From an uncultured Prevotellaceae bacterium (GTDB taxonomy: Bacteria > Bacteroidota > Bacteroidia > Bacteroidales > Bacteroidaceae), in NCBI GenBank assembly GCA_902771155.1, contig CACXVS010000007.1, positions 1 to 64,000 of the forward strand: a stretch of DNA of 64,000 nt, written 5' to 3'. Under the pieces are notes generated by a model that saw nothing but the letters and a program-made list of their open reading frames with translations, did no database searches and was not told where the DNA came from. The position numbers were made by a program, and so were the translations under genes. This document shows, in pieces, positions 52,644 through 61,659 of the stretch. Numbering within the stretch: position 1 is the stretch's first letter; each line of letters begins with the position of its first letter.

Positions 52644-55118
52644 ATGAAAAAACTATTAGTATTGGTCATGCTGATGGCCGCTATGCAGACCCATGCCTCC
52701 GAACAGTTGCTGAGTGACGGATGGCGTGTTCAGAGTTCACAATCCAAGAAGTCTTACGATGCTGTAGTGCCTTCCACCATTATGGGCACCCTTACCCGAA
52801 ACGGTCTCTATAAGGGCATCCTTGAGGGTGTGGCCTATAAACAATATGATAGTGAGCCCTTCGACTGCTCTTGGTGGTATCGTCGCGACTTTGCCCTGAA
52901 GAATCTCAGCAGCGATGAACATGTGTTGCTCGTGTTCGATGGCATCTGTTATCGTGCCAATGTCTTTGTGAATGGTGTGCAGGTGGCCTCTAAAGATACG
53001 CTCTGCGGTCCGTTCCGTCGTCATATCCTTGACATCACCGGTGTGGCTAAGGCAAAGAATAAACTTGAGGTAGAAATCTTTAAAGCTCAGCCTGGCGAAC
53101 CCAACATCGGTTTTGTGGACTGGAATCCGCGTCCGCTCGACGAGTCGATGGGATTGTTCCGTGAGGTGCGCCTTGTGCGTACGGGTGATGTGGCCATTGG
53201 CGAGGGTAGTGTTGAATCAAAGCTCGACCTCAAGACGCTTAGCGAAGCTTGGCTCACGGTGAGGGCGACACTCCGCAATCTCTCCGACAAACCTGTCAAG
53301 GGTGAGGTCAGAGGTCGTTTCGACGGTCGTACGTTCTCTGTTCCTGTCGCTTTAGCACCTCATGAAGTTCTTCAGTTCTGCGTCAGCGATCTCGAAGCCC
53401 TCCACGTCTTGAATCCCCGTCTGTGGTGGTGCCATAACATGGGCAAGCCCGAACTCTATGACATGACACTCGAGTTTGTCATTAATGATAAGGTGAGCGA
53501 CAACGAACAATTCACGTTTGGTATCCGTGAGATCAAGGATTACTACACCTCTGAGGGCTTTCGTGCTTTTGAGCTCAATGGTCGTCCAGTACTTATCCGA
53601 GGAGCCGGATGGACAGATGATATCTTTCTTCGAGACACACCAGAGACCAACGAACTCCAGGTGCGCTATGTGCGCGATATGAACCTCAACTGTATCCGCT
53701 TCGAGAATGTTTGGGGCACATCGCAGAATATCTACGATCTCTGCGACCGCTATGGCCTGATGGTGCTTACGGGTTGGAGTTGTCAGTGGGAGTGGGCTGA
53801 GTATCTGGGCAAACCTATCGATAAGAAGTATGGTGGCATCGTCAGTGCCGAGGATAGGACTCTCATTAGTCGTTCGTTTGGCGATCAAGTGCGCTGGTTG
53901 CGCCGCCATCCCAGTATCATCGCCTGGTTTGTGGGTAGCGACCTTTTGCCCCATCCCGATCTCGAGCGACAGTATATCGATATCTTGAAGCAGAACGATG
54001 ATCGTCCCCATCTCATCTCGGCAGCCAACACCAAGAGTGAGGTGTCAGGACTCTCGGGAATGAAGATGGCAGGTCCTTACGACTATGTGGCGCCTAACTA
54101 CTGGTATTTGGAACAAGCACCAGGTGGCGCCTTCGGTTTCAACACAGAGACGGGCATCGGTGCTCAGTTGCCTGTGCGTGAGTCGCTTGAGAAAATGATT
54201 GGCAAGAATCTTTGGCCACTCAGCGATGTGTGGAATTATCACTGCACGGCCTCTGCTTCGGCCATGAACACGCTCAGTCGTCTGCAGATGGTGATTAAAG
54301 GCCGTTACGGTGAGCCTACTGGAATCGATGATTTCCTCCGCAAGGCCAACCTTGTGAATTACGATGGCACTCGTGCCATGTTCGAGTCGTTCCGAGTCAA
54401 TGTGCCCCGAGCAACAGGTATCGTGCAGTGGATGCTCAACTCAGCGCGCCCGGGTCTTTACTGGCAACTCTATGACTATTATCTCGTGCCCAATGCCTCA
54501 TACTATTCTGTGAAGAAAGGTAATGCTCCGTTGCAACTGATCTATGATTACGCCAAGCGCACCGTCTTTGCCGTCAATGAGTGTCGAGACATGCGTCAGT
54601 TGCAGGCTACGATGCATCTCTATGCCCTCGATGGCCGGCTCTTGGCCCAGCGCTCTCTGCCCGTGAATGTGGCTCCCTATTCCTCAGTGAAGACCTTTGA
54701 CGTGCCTACAGCCGATGGCGTTACGTTCCTCTTCCTCACTTTGAGCGACTGCGAGGGCCGTGTGGTTTCTCGCAACGAATATGCCCTCTCTTCGGTGGCT
54801 GACGAATACGACTGGAGCACCTCCGACTGGTATAAGACCGAGTTTACACGCTTTGCCGACTACACCTCATTGGCGCAGATGCCGAAGGCTGATGTGCAGA
54901 TCAAGTCGAAGACTTACAAGGACGGTCATCTGACGCTGACACTGGCCAACGCCTCAGATGTTGTGGGATACTTCGTTCGTCTCTCGGCCAAGGATGCTGC
55001 AGGTCAACTCATCGTCCCAGCCTTCTGGAGTGACAACTACATCAGCATCCAGCCTCATGGTGAATTGCAGATTACCTGCGATCTCTCAGAGGAACCTCAA
55101 ACTATCACCCTCGAATAA
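52644..55118 (+). CDS. GH2 exo-beta-glucosaminidase-like glycosidase
   Basis: An 824-residue secreted enzyme (signal peptide about 1-18). The N-terminal sugar-binding domain has GLYKGILEGV and FDCSWWYRRDF; the barrel has RGAGWTDDIFLRDTPETNELQVRYVRDMNLNCIRFENVWG, an acid/base Asp in WFVGSD (D433), and a nucleophile Glu in FNTET (E502). The pair (Asp acid/base, Glu nucleophile about 70 residues later) matches the exo-beta-D-glucosaminidase branch of GH2 rather than beta-galactosidases or mannosidases. Likely substrates are chitosan-type or glucosamine-containing glycans. Confidence 0.78.
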   Translation: MKKLLVLVMLMAAMQTHASEQLLSDGWRVQSSQSKKSYDAVVPSTIMGTLTRNGLYKGILEGVAYKQYDSEPFDCSWWYRRDFALKNLSSDEHVLLVFDGICYRANVFVNGVQVASKDTLCGPFRRHILDITGVAKAKNKLEVEIFKAQPGEPNIGFVDWNPRPLDESMGLFREVRLVRTGDVAIGEGSVESKLDLKTLSEAWLTVRATLRNLSDKPVKGEVRGRFDGRTFSVPVALAPHEVLQFCVSDLEALHVLNPRLWWCHNMGKPELYDMTLEFVINDKVSDNEQFTFGIREIKDYYTSEGFRAFELNGRPVLIRGAGWTDDIFLRDTPETNELQVRYVRDMNLNCIRFENVWGTSQNIYDLCDRYGLMVLTGWSCQWEWAEYLGKPIDKKYGGIVSAEDRTLISRSFGDQVRWLRRHPSIIAWFVGSDLLPHPDLERQYIDILKQNDDRPHLISAANTKSEVSGLSGMKMAGPYDYVAPNYWYLEQAPGGAFGFNTETGIGAQLPVRESLEKMIGKNLWPLSDVWNYHCTASASAMNTLSRLQMVIKGRYGEPTGIDDFLRKANLVNYDGTRAMFESFRVNVPRATGIVQWMLNSARPGLYWQLYDYYLVPNASYYSVKKGNAPLQLIYDYAKRTVFAVNECRDMRQLQATMHLYALDGRLLAQRSLPVNVAPYSSVKTFDVPTADGVTFLFLTLSDCEGRVVSRNEYALSSVADEYDWSTSDWYKTEFTRFADYTSLAQMPKADVQIKSKTYKDGHLTLTLANASDVVGYFVRLSAKDAAGQLIVPAFWSDNYISIQPHGELQITCDLSEEPQTITLE

Positions 55119-55123
55119 TGAAT

Positions 55124-55160
55124 AATCCCCCGCAGGCATTGCGGGGGATTTGTTTATTTC
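55124..55160 (+). terminator. Terminator between the two convergent GH2 genes
   Basis: An 11-bp perfect stem, AATCCCCCGCA and TGCGGGGGATT, loop of five bases, followed by TGTTTATTT. It overlaps the end of the convergent GH2 gene and may serve both directions. Confidence 0.8.
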
Positions 55161-56956
55161 GTGCTGTACCAGTCGCGGAGCACATAGAAGGCTTTCTTCT
55201 TATCCCCCTTGTCTGAGAAGAGTCCCTTGCGGTTGTAATAGTCCTGAATGCCTGTGAGCACACGTCGTGGTGAACGGAAGTCCTTCAGGATCCAAGGTGT
55301 CGTACCGGCCAGCCCTTCTATCTTGTCGAGCATAGCCGTGTTCTCGAGGTAAAGATTCTCTTGGAACTCCTCCGTCCATCGCTGGTTTTTGTTGCCGTGA
55401 AGACCATACTTGGCGCCTCCTCCAAACTCACTCACAATGACCGGCTTGTCGTAGGGAATCTCCCATGTCATCTTCGGGGCGTCGTTCACGTCGCGATACC
55501 AGCCGATATACTGGTTAAAACTCACGATATCCACGTATTGGCTCATGTTGTCCTGCAACTTGTTGTGGTAGTTTGAGGCGCCAGTCACCTCCATAGCCAT
55601 CGATATCAGTCGGCTGTTATCGAGTTCTCTGGCATGCTTGGCTAATCGGCTTAGGAAGTTGTCACGTTGGGCAGAGTGGGGTGTCTCGTTGGCGATGCTC
55701 CAAATGATCACATTAGCACGGTTCTGGTCTCTCTCAATCATGTCGCTCAGCTGCTGCTCAGCATTGGCATAGGTCTTGGGGTTTGTCCAGGCGATGGTCC
55801 AATAGCAGGGTATCTCGCTCCACACCATGATTCCCATCCTCTCTGCCTCGCGCACGGTGTATTCGTTGTGGGGATAGTGGGCCAGTCGCACGAAGTTGCA
55901 CCCTAATTCCTTTGCCCACGACAATAGCGTTCTGGCATCCTCAGTTGAATTGGCTCGACCACCGCCGTAAGGTTTCTCTTCGTGGAGGCTGATGCCCTTA
56001 AGGAAGATGGACTGACCGTTCAGCAGAATCTGTTTGCCCCGTGCCTCTATCGTTCGGAAACCTATCTCGTCGGTGATGGTGTCCTCGCCATGCAGGATTT
56101 CAACCTGGTATAACTTAGGGTTCGAGGGTGACCACAATTGACAGTTGACAATTGAGAGTTGACAGTTGATAGTGCCGTTGTCGTCGGTAGTAAAGGTCTT
56201 CTCGACTTTCAGTTCGGGGATGCGGAGCGTGACAGACTGTCCGCCTTCGGCCTGATTGAGTTTGGCTGTGAAGTGTATCAGACGATGGTTCTTTTTCTTG
56301 GCAGGCGTCTTGCTGAGTTCCAGTTTGTAGTTTTCGATGTAGGAGGATGCTACGTTTACTAGGTAGACATCACGGGTGATACCGCCATAGTTCCACCAGT
56401 CGAATATTTGTGTAGGCACGTCCTCCGCATGGCGCTTGTTGTCCACCTTCACGATTACCACGTTTTCACCATCCTTTAGTAGTTCCGTCACGTCGAAATT
56501 GAATGCCGTGAATCCCCCGATGTGATGGCCGGCCTTTTTACCGTTCACCCACACGTGAGTGTCGTAGTTCGCTGCCCCGAAATAGATTAGCGTCCTTCGT
56601 CCCTCCTGGGGGTGGAACTCAAAACTTTTCTTCAACCACACCGTACCTTCGTAGAAAAACAGTCGCTCGTCCTGTGTGTTCCAGTCGCCCGGAACCTGCA
56701 TGGTCTCAGCCTTGTCAAAGTCATACTCGATCAGATCCTCTGGTCGCTGGGGTTTGGCATTCACGAAGAATCCCCATCTCGTCGGGTTCATGCGGTAGTC
56801 GTAGTAACCCTCCTCCTGCACATCCACGATGTAATTCCATGCGCCGTTCAGACTCATGGTTTGCCTTCCCATCACGTTCATCACTTGCGGTACCTCTTTT
56901 GCTCCAGCTGTTATTACCGCTCCTAACAGCAGCATAGTAGATAGAATTATTTTCAT
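55154..56956 (-). CDS. GH2 beta-glucuronidase-like enzyme
   Basis: A 600-residue secreted enzyme (start ATG 56956, signal peptide about 1-20). The GH2 core has GGRANSTEDARTLLSWAKELGCNFVRLAHYPHNEYTVREAERMGIMVWSE, acid/base Glu in WSIANETPHS and nucleophile Glu in VIVSEFGGG, which fit beta-glucuronidase/beta-galactosidase-type GH2. A short insertion, reading NCQLSIVNCQL, arises from five 7-bp repeats (56137-56171) within the second beta-sandwich domain. A strong promoter lies at 56985-57016. The longer reading to 57025 would run through that promoter. Confidence 0.87.
   Translation of the reverse strand: MKIILSTMLLLGAVITAGAKEVPQVMNVMGRQTMSLNGAWNYIVDVQEEGYYDYRMNPTRWGFFVNAKPQRPEDLIEYDFDKAETMQVPGDWNTQDERLFFYEGTVWLKKSFEFHPQEGRRTLIYFGAANYDTHVWVNGKKAGHHIGGFTAFNFDVTELLKDGENVVIVKVDNKRHAEDVPTQIFDWWNYGGITRDVYLVNVASSYIENYKLELSKTPAKKKNHRLIHFTAKLNQAEGGQSVTLRIPELKVEKTFTTDDNGTINCQLSIVNCQLWSPSNPKLYQVEILHGEDTITDEIGFRTIEARGKQILLNGQSIFLKGISLHEEKPYGGGRANSTEDARTLLSWAKELGCNFVRLAHYPHNEYTVREAERMGIMVWSEIPCYWTIAWTNPKTYANAEQQLSDMIERDQNRANVIIWSIANETPHSAQRDNFLSRLAKHARELDNSRLISMAMEVTGASNYHNKLQDNMSQYVDIVSFNQYIGWYRDVNDAPKMTWEIPYDKPVIVSEFGGGAKYGLHGNKNQRWTEEFQENLYLENTAMLDKIEGLAGTTPWILKDFRSPRRVLTGIQDYYNRKGLFSDKGDKKKAFYVLRDWYSTK
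56137..56171. repeat. Five 7-bp repeats inside the GH2 gene
   Basis: ATTGACA, GTTGACA, ATTGAGA, GTTGACA, GTTGATA: five consecutive heptamers. The same kind of heptamer (ATTGAAA) occurs at 30150-30177. Here the run is within a coding sequence. Confidence 0.75.
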
Positions 56957-56984
56957 CTTCCTCTTAGGGCTTAGTTTTCTGGTT

Positions 56985-57016
56985 GCAAAGATAGTGTAAT
57001 TCATGCACAATACAAA
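56985..57016 (-). promoter_or_regulatory. Promoter of the beta-glucuronidase-like gene
   Basis: TTTG (complement of 57013-57016), 20 bp, TATCTTTG (complement of 56985-56992). Transcription would start near 56978, about 22 bases before the ATG at 56956. Confidence 0.82.
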
Positions 57017-57089
57017 ATAAAACACGTTCGTAATCGTTAATTAATATAAAGATAGCGTAGGAATCTGTCGCTATTATGATAAAAATGAC

Positions 57090-57097
57090 TACCTTTG
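57090..57097 (+). promoter_or_regulatory. -7 element for the phosphatase pair on the right
   Basis: TACCTTTG at 57090-57097. Transcription would start near 57104, leaving only about 13 bases before the ATG at 57117. No clear TTTG is seen 20 bp upstream. Confidence 0.55.
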
Positions 57098-57116
57098 TAA
57101 GTCGTATTATCATGTT

Positions 57117-58424
57117 ATGAAACAATTATGTTTATCTGTGTTGCTGATGGTTGCTGTTACGGCTTCGGCTCAGACCGTAGCTCAGGAGCTACAAGCTGAT
57201 CCTAACCGTTCAGCAGGCAATTTCTATGCTCTTCCCATCGACAAGATGCCCAAGGATACACCAGCCCCTGAGGGTAAGAAACCATTCTACATTAACCATT
57301 ACGGCTGTCCTGGATCCTATTATCGCGAGTCAATTTCTTTATACGAGGAGCCCTATCAAGTATTTGCTAAAGCTGATAGTCTGGGGAAACTGACGAAACT
57401 GGGTAAGGACGTGAAACTGCGTCTCGACCTGTTGCGTCGCGATGCCAAGGACCGTATAGGTGAACTTACGTCTAAGGGTGCACACCAGAGTCGGGAGCAA
57501 ATCCGCCAGATGGTGCTGCGCTTCCCTGACGTCTTTTCGTCTGACGGTTATTACAGTGGTCGTAGCATTGTACAGAACAACTGTCTCCTGACAGTCGAGG
57601 AGGCTATGGTGCAGTTGTCGTCGATGATTCAGCCCCTCAACATGAACCTGTCGTGTACGCATAGGGAGGACCGTTTCATGGAACCTCAGGATAAGGTGCT
57701 CGAAGCCCTGCGTTGGGACTCGCTAACACAGGTCCACTATGATCGTTTCCTGGCCCTCCATTCAGGACATGCTCGTCTGATGGAATCGCTCTTCACCGAT
57801 CAGGATTTCCTGATCTCTCATGTTGATCCGGAGACGTTGAGCCGTCAGCTTTTCGTCCTTGCAGGCAGCATCCAGCACACTGACCTTGCTGCCCATGTGT
57901 CACTCTTCGACCTTTTTACACCAGCAGAGATCCGGGGCCATTGGAAAAAACTGAACGCCAAATACTATATCACGAACGGAGCCTGCACCTTGAATGGTAG
58001 CACCCAGCCCTTCATGCAACGCGCCACCCTGCGCAACATGATCCACATGGGCGACAGTGTGCAGAAACGGGAACATCCCATGGCACATCTGCGCTTCACC
58101 AACGAGAATGTGGTGATGGCGCTGGCTTGTCTGATGGAGCTCGATAGCTGTGGTGTGCAGACCGACAATCTTGATGCCCTGGGCGATATGGGTTGGGTGA
58201 ACTATCGTATTGCCCCCCTTGGCGGTAGCATCGTGATGATCCACTACCGTAGTGAGCAGGGCGATCCCGATGTACTCGTGAAAGTGCTGCTCAATGGCCA
58301 GGAGGCGCGCCTGCCCATCGAGACTGATTGTGCTCCATATTACCACTGGGATGACGTGAAGCGCTACTACCTGCGTAAGCTTTATCGTTACGAGAATATC
58401 CGACTGAATGCAGCAGAAAAATAA
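57117..58424 (+). CDS. Histidine-acid-phosphatase-like protein lacking catalytic residues
   Basis: A 435-residue paralogue of the neighbouring phosphatases, with signal peptide (about 1-19) and the same overall pattern, ending in the YYHWDDVKRYYLRKL region. The catalytic HYGRHGSRY is replaced by HYGCPGSYY (61-69): the Arg, His and second Arg of the RHG motif are all lost. The distal His-Asp pair is replaced by Asn329-Glu330. It is therefore probably a pseudoenzyme, perhaps a binding protein or regulator for its active neighbours. The frame is open and full-length, so it is not a decaying pseudogene. Confidence 0.85.
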   Translation: MKQLCLSVLLMVAVTASAQTVAQELQADPNRSAGNFYALPIDKMPKDTPAPEGKKPFYINHYGCPGSYYRESISLYEEPYQVFAKADSLGKLTKLGKDVKLRLDLLRRDAKDRIGELTSKGAHQSREQIRQMVLRFPDVFSSDGYYSGRSIVQNNCLLTVEEAMVQLSSMIQPLNMNLSCTHREDRFMEPQDKVLEALRWDSLTQVHYDRFLALHSGHARLMESLFTDQDFLISHVDPETLSRQLFVLAGSIQHTDLAAHVSLFDLFTPAEIRGHWKKLNAKYYITNGACTLNGSTQPFMQRATLRNMIHMGDSVQKREHPMAHLRFTNENVVMALACLMELDSCGVQTDNLDALGDMGWVNYRIAPLGGSIVMIHYRSEQGDPDVLVKVLLNGQEARLPIETDCAPYYHWDDVKRYYLRKLYRYENIRLNAAEK

Positions 58425-58439
58425 GATTAATGAATTGAC

Positions 58440-59765
58440 ATGATCCACAAATACCCTATATTCAAGTTGTTGGTGATAAGTGTTTTACTTTTTTACCTTT
58501 TTACTTTTATACCTTCTCAAGCTCAGACGGTGAGAGACCTCATCATCCAGAAACCTGCTTATGCCTCGTGCAACTATGATACCTATCCCGACAGCATACC
58601 TAACAATCTGACACCGTCGCCCAAGGGCAAGAAGCCTTTCTACATCTCGCATTACGGCCGTCACGGGTCGCGTTATATCAATAGTCGCACTGGCTACGAT
58701 ACGCCATTTAAGATGATGGCCCATGCTGACAGCGTCAACGAACTCACGCCCACTGGTGAGCGTGTGTTCGAAGAGATGAAGCTCATCATGGCCGACACCG
58801 AAGGTCGCTGGGGCGAGCTTACTAGTTATGGTAAGAAGCAGCATCGTCTGATTGCCCAAAGAATGGTTGAGCGTTTTCCAGAAGTGTTTAGCGGTGATGC
58901 GCGTGTTAAGTGCATCAGTACCATCATACCACGATGCATTGCGTCGATGGGTGTCGCCATGATGGAGATGAAGCAGCATAACCCCAAGTTGCGCATCACG
59001 ATGGAAGCCTCACAGCGCTACCAGTGGTATATGAACCACCAGGACCGCAAGTTGCGTCGAGGCTATATGACTCCTGAGGCACAGAAAGCCTATGATGCCT
59101 ATGTCAATCCCCGTTTGGGCAACAGCCGACTGATGGAACTCATCTTTAAAAACCCCGATATCGTGAAGGAGATTGTTGATGAGGAGGATTTTAACTATTA
59201 CCTTATGAAGATGGGGCTCTTCCAGCAGAACACCCACCTCTATCAAAACACCTATCTGCGGGACCTCTTTCAGATCGACGAGCTCTACCAGATGTGGCAG
59301 ATTGACAATGCCCTATGGTATATCCAGCATGGTGCTTGTAAGCTCAATGGTGGCAAGCAGCCTACCAGCCAGATTCCTTTGCTGCGTCAGCTTATCGCTG
59401 ATGCCGACAGTTGCATCCGCTTGGATAAACCGGGTGCCCAATTGCGTTATGGTCATGAGACTGTGTTGCTGCCGCTGGTTTGTCTGATTGGTATCAACGG
59501 CTACGATCTGGCCACAGATAACCTTGACGAGCTTGAAGAGAAAGGGTGGTGGTGCTCCAGCGTCTTTCCCATGGGTGCCAACCTGCAGTTCATTTTCTAC
59601 CGCAGCAACCCGAGAGACAAGGACGTACTTCTGAAGGTGCTCCTCAACGAACAAGAGGCTACTCTGCCAATCTCCACCGACTGCGCCCCCTATTACCACT
59701 GGTCCGATTTCCGCAATTACTGCCTAAGGAAACTGGAGGAGGCCAAGAATGTTGAAAGGAATTGA
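58440..59765 (+). CDS. Secreted histidine acid phosphatase, paralogue
   Basis: A 441-residue paralogue with signal peptide (about 1-29, PSQAQ) and intact HYGRHGSRY. The distal motif reads RYGHETVLLPL, i.e. His-Glu rather than His-Asp, which some inositol-phosphatase relatives also use. It follows the inactive paralogue by 15 bp and is probably co-transcribed with it. Confidence 0.86.
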   Translation: MIHKYPIFKLLVISVLLFYLFTFIPSQAQTVRDLIIQKPAYASCNYDTYPDSIPNNLTPSPKGKKPFYISHYGRHGSRYINSRTGYDTPFKMMAHADSVNELTPTGERVFEEMKLIMADTEGRWGELTSYGKKQHRLIAQRMVERFPEVFSGDARVKCISTIIPRCIASMGVAMMEMKQHNPKLRITMEASQRYQWYMNHQDRKLRRGYMTPEAQKAYDAYVNPRLGNSRLMELIFKNPDIVKEIVDEEDFNYYLMKMGLFQQNTHLYQNTYLRDLFQIDELYQMWQIDNALWYIQHGACKLNGGKQPTSQIPLLRQLIADADSCIRLDKPGAQLRYGHETVLLPLVCLIGINGYDLATDNLDELEEKGWWCSSVFPMGANLQFIFYRSNPRDKDVLLKVLLNEQEATLPISTDCAPYYHWSDFRNYCLRKLEEAKNVERN

Positions 59766-59794
59766 GGCGTAGCCAATTGAATAATTATAACACT

Positions 59795-59825
59795 AAGAAA
59801 GGCCTGACTGAGTCGGGCCTTTCTT
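59795..59825. terminator. Bidirectional terminator between phosphatase and glucokinase genes
   Basis: A 13-bp stem, AAGAAAGGCCTGA and TCGGGCCTTTCTT (one G-U pair), loop CTGAG, with T-rich flanks (GTTTG) on the plus side. It lies between two convergent genes. Confidence 0.78.
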
Positions 59826-59834
59826 GTTTGATTA

Positions 59835-60821
59835 CTAGATTTCCCAGCCAATGGCGGAGGCGCCGAGGACAGCGGCACTGGCTCCATCGAGACCACTCAC
59901 GAGGAACTGGGCCTTGCCCTTGAAGATGTTCATGACGCTCTTCTCGTAAGCCTCACGAATAGGCTTCATCAGTAGTTCGCCAGCCTTGACCATGCCACCG
60001 AAGAAGATGAATGCCTCGGGCGAAGAGAATGCTGCAAAGTCAGCACAAGCCTCACCTAGCATCTTACCTGTAAACTCATAAATTTCTTTTGACAGTTCAT
60101 CACCCTTTCCAGCTGCGATGCTGACATCGAGGGAGGTGATCTTCTCGGGATCGAGCTCACGGAGCAGTGATGGGCGATCGCTCTTGGCCAACAATTCACG
60201 CGCCGTGCGAGCCACACCGGTAGCGGAGCAGTAAGCCTCGAGACAGCCTGTGCGACCGCAACCGCAGCTACGGCCTTCCTCGCCGCGCACCATGATGACA
60301 TGGCCCAACTCACCTGCGAAACCATCGTGACCGTAGAGCAGTTGACCATTGACAACGATACCAGAACCTACACCCGTACCAAGAGTGATAACGATGAAGT
60401 TCTTCATACCACGAGCCACACCATATACCATTTCGCCAATAGCAGCGGCGTTGGCATCGTTGGTAAGGGCAACGGGGATATTGTCAAGACGCTCGCTGAA
60501 CAGCTTAGCAAGTGGCACTACTCCGCTCTTGGCCCAAGACAGGTTAGGCGCAAACTCGATGGTACCGTTATAATAGTTACCGTTAGGCGCACCAATACCC
60601 ATAGCCTTGATCTTCTCGATACCACCCACCTGGTCGATGATAACCTTCAGAACCTCTACACAGGCATCTACATATTCTTCGGCCGTCTCGTATGAACCGG
60701 TCTTAATAGCTGTTGTAGCCTTAATCTCACCACGGGCATCGACGATGCCGAAAACAGAGTTTGTTCCTCCTAAGTCTAAACCGATGACATACGGTTTGAT
60801 AGTTGAGTTTTGTTCGTTCAT
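59835..60821 (-). CDS. ROK-family glucokinase
   Basis: A 328-residue ROK kinase. ATP-binding GLDLGGTNSVFG (about 14-25), catalytic Asp in LTNDANAAAIGE, and the ROK zinc/structural motif GHVIMVRGEEGRSCGCGRTGCLEAYCS. Phosphorylates glucose or a related hexose. The -7 element CAAAGTTA (60871-60878, minus) lies upstream. Confidence 0.92.
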   Translation of the reverse strand: MNEQNSTIKPYVIGLDLGGTNSVFGIVDARGEIKATTAIKTGSYETAEEYVDACVEVLKVIIDQVGGIEKIKAMGIGAPNGNYYNGTIEFAPNLSWAKSGVVPLAKLFSERLDNIPVALTNDANAAAIGEMVYGVARGMKNFIVITLGTGVGSGIVVNGQLLYGHDGFAGELGHVIMVRGEEGRSCGCGRTGCLEAYCSATGVARTARELLAKSDRPSLLRELDPEKITSLDVSIAAGKGDELSKEIYEFTGKMLGEACADFAAFSSPEAFIFFGGMVKAGELLMKPIREAYEKSVMNIFKGKAQFLVSGLDGASAAVLGASAIGWEI

Positions 60822-60870
60822 ATTTAATATGGTTTAAAGTTTTATTTTCCGATTTATTGTTTCCAAGGTA

Positions 60871-60878
60871 CAAAGTTA
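60871..60878 (-). promoter_or_regulatory. -7 element of glucokinase gene
   Basis: TAACTTTG on the minus strand (complement of 60871-60878). Transcription would start near 60864, about 43 bases before the start codon. Confidence 0.55.
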
Positions 60879-60942
60879 ACAAAAAAGCTACATTCTTAGG
60901 CTGTTTTTACGGAAATTAACCATTAATTTCGGGATTTTTTCG

Positions 60943-60950
60943 TAACTTTG
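60943..60950 (+). promoter_or_regulatory. -7 element placing the LysE gene almost leaderless
   Basis: TAACTTTG at 60943-60950. A transcript starting about 7 bases later would begin at or near 60957, i.e. 0-3 bases before the ATG at 60959. No clear TTTG is found 20 bp upstream. Confidence 0.5.
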
Positions 60951-60958
60951 CACCCGAT

Positions 60959-61621
60959 ATGCCGATACATATACCTATAAATATATTAGATTTCATCTTT
61001 AAGGGGATGATGATCGGAGTAATAGCCAGTGCTCCGATGGGGCCTATTGGTATCCTTTGTGTACAGCGCACACTGAACAAAGGGCGCTGGTATGGACTGG
61101 CTACGGGTATCGGTGCTGCTGCCAGCGATATCATCTATGCGGGTTTTGCTGGATTCGGTATGTCATTTGTGATGGATTTCATTACCAACGACCAGAACCG
61201 TTTCTATCTGCAGATAGTGGGTAGCATCATGTTGCTCTGCTTTGGTCTCTACACCTATCGATCGGATCCCACGAGGAAGATGCACCAGAGTGGCCAGCAG
61301 AAGGGTACGCTGTGGTATAACACGTGGACGGCTTTCCTCGTGACATTTTCAAACCCGCTGATTATCTTTTTGTTTTTGGCTATGTATGCCCAGTTCGCCT
61401 TTGTGCTGCCCGACCATCCGTTTGAGATGGTGGTGGGCTTTGCCAGCATCGTTGGTGGCGCCCTGCTGTGGTGGTGGGGACTGACGTGGCTGGTGGATAA
61501 GATCCGCACGAAGTTTGATACCAACGGCATCCGTATCATCAATCAGGTGATTGGTGTGGCTGTGATTATCGGATCGGTCATCATGCTGTTGGGACTCACC
61601 ACGAACCTGCTGCGCTTTTAG
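60959..61621 (+). CDS. LysE-family amino-acid exporter
   Basis: A 220-residue membrane protein with five or six hydrophobic helices. The opening GMMIGVIASAPMGPIGILCVQRTLNKGRWYGLATGIGAAASD is the LysE/RhtB-type signature, and TWTAFLVTFSNPLIIFLFLAM matches the family's central helix. It probably exports an amino acid or related metabolite. The first ATG (60959) gives a normal N-terminus; a later ATG at 61007 would lose part of the first helix. Confidence 0.85.
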   Translation: MPIHIPINILDFIFKGMMIGVIASAPMGPIGILCVQRTLNKGRWYGLATGIGAAASDIIYAGFAGFGMSFVMDFITNDQNRFYLQIVGSIMLLCFGLYTYRSDPTRKMHQSGQQKGTLWYNTWTAFLVTFSNPLIIFLFLAMYAQFAFVLPDHPFEMVVGFASIVGGALLWWWGLTWLVDKIRTKFDTNGIRIINQVIGVAVIIGSVIMLLGLTTNLLRF

Positions 61622-61659
61622 GTACGGATGAATACTGATTAACACGGTTAAAAAGAATT

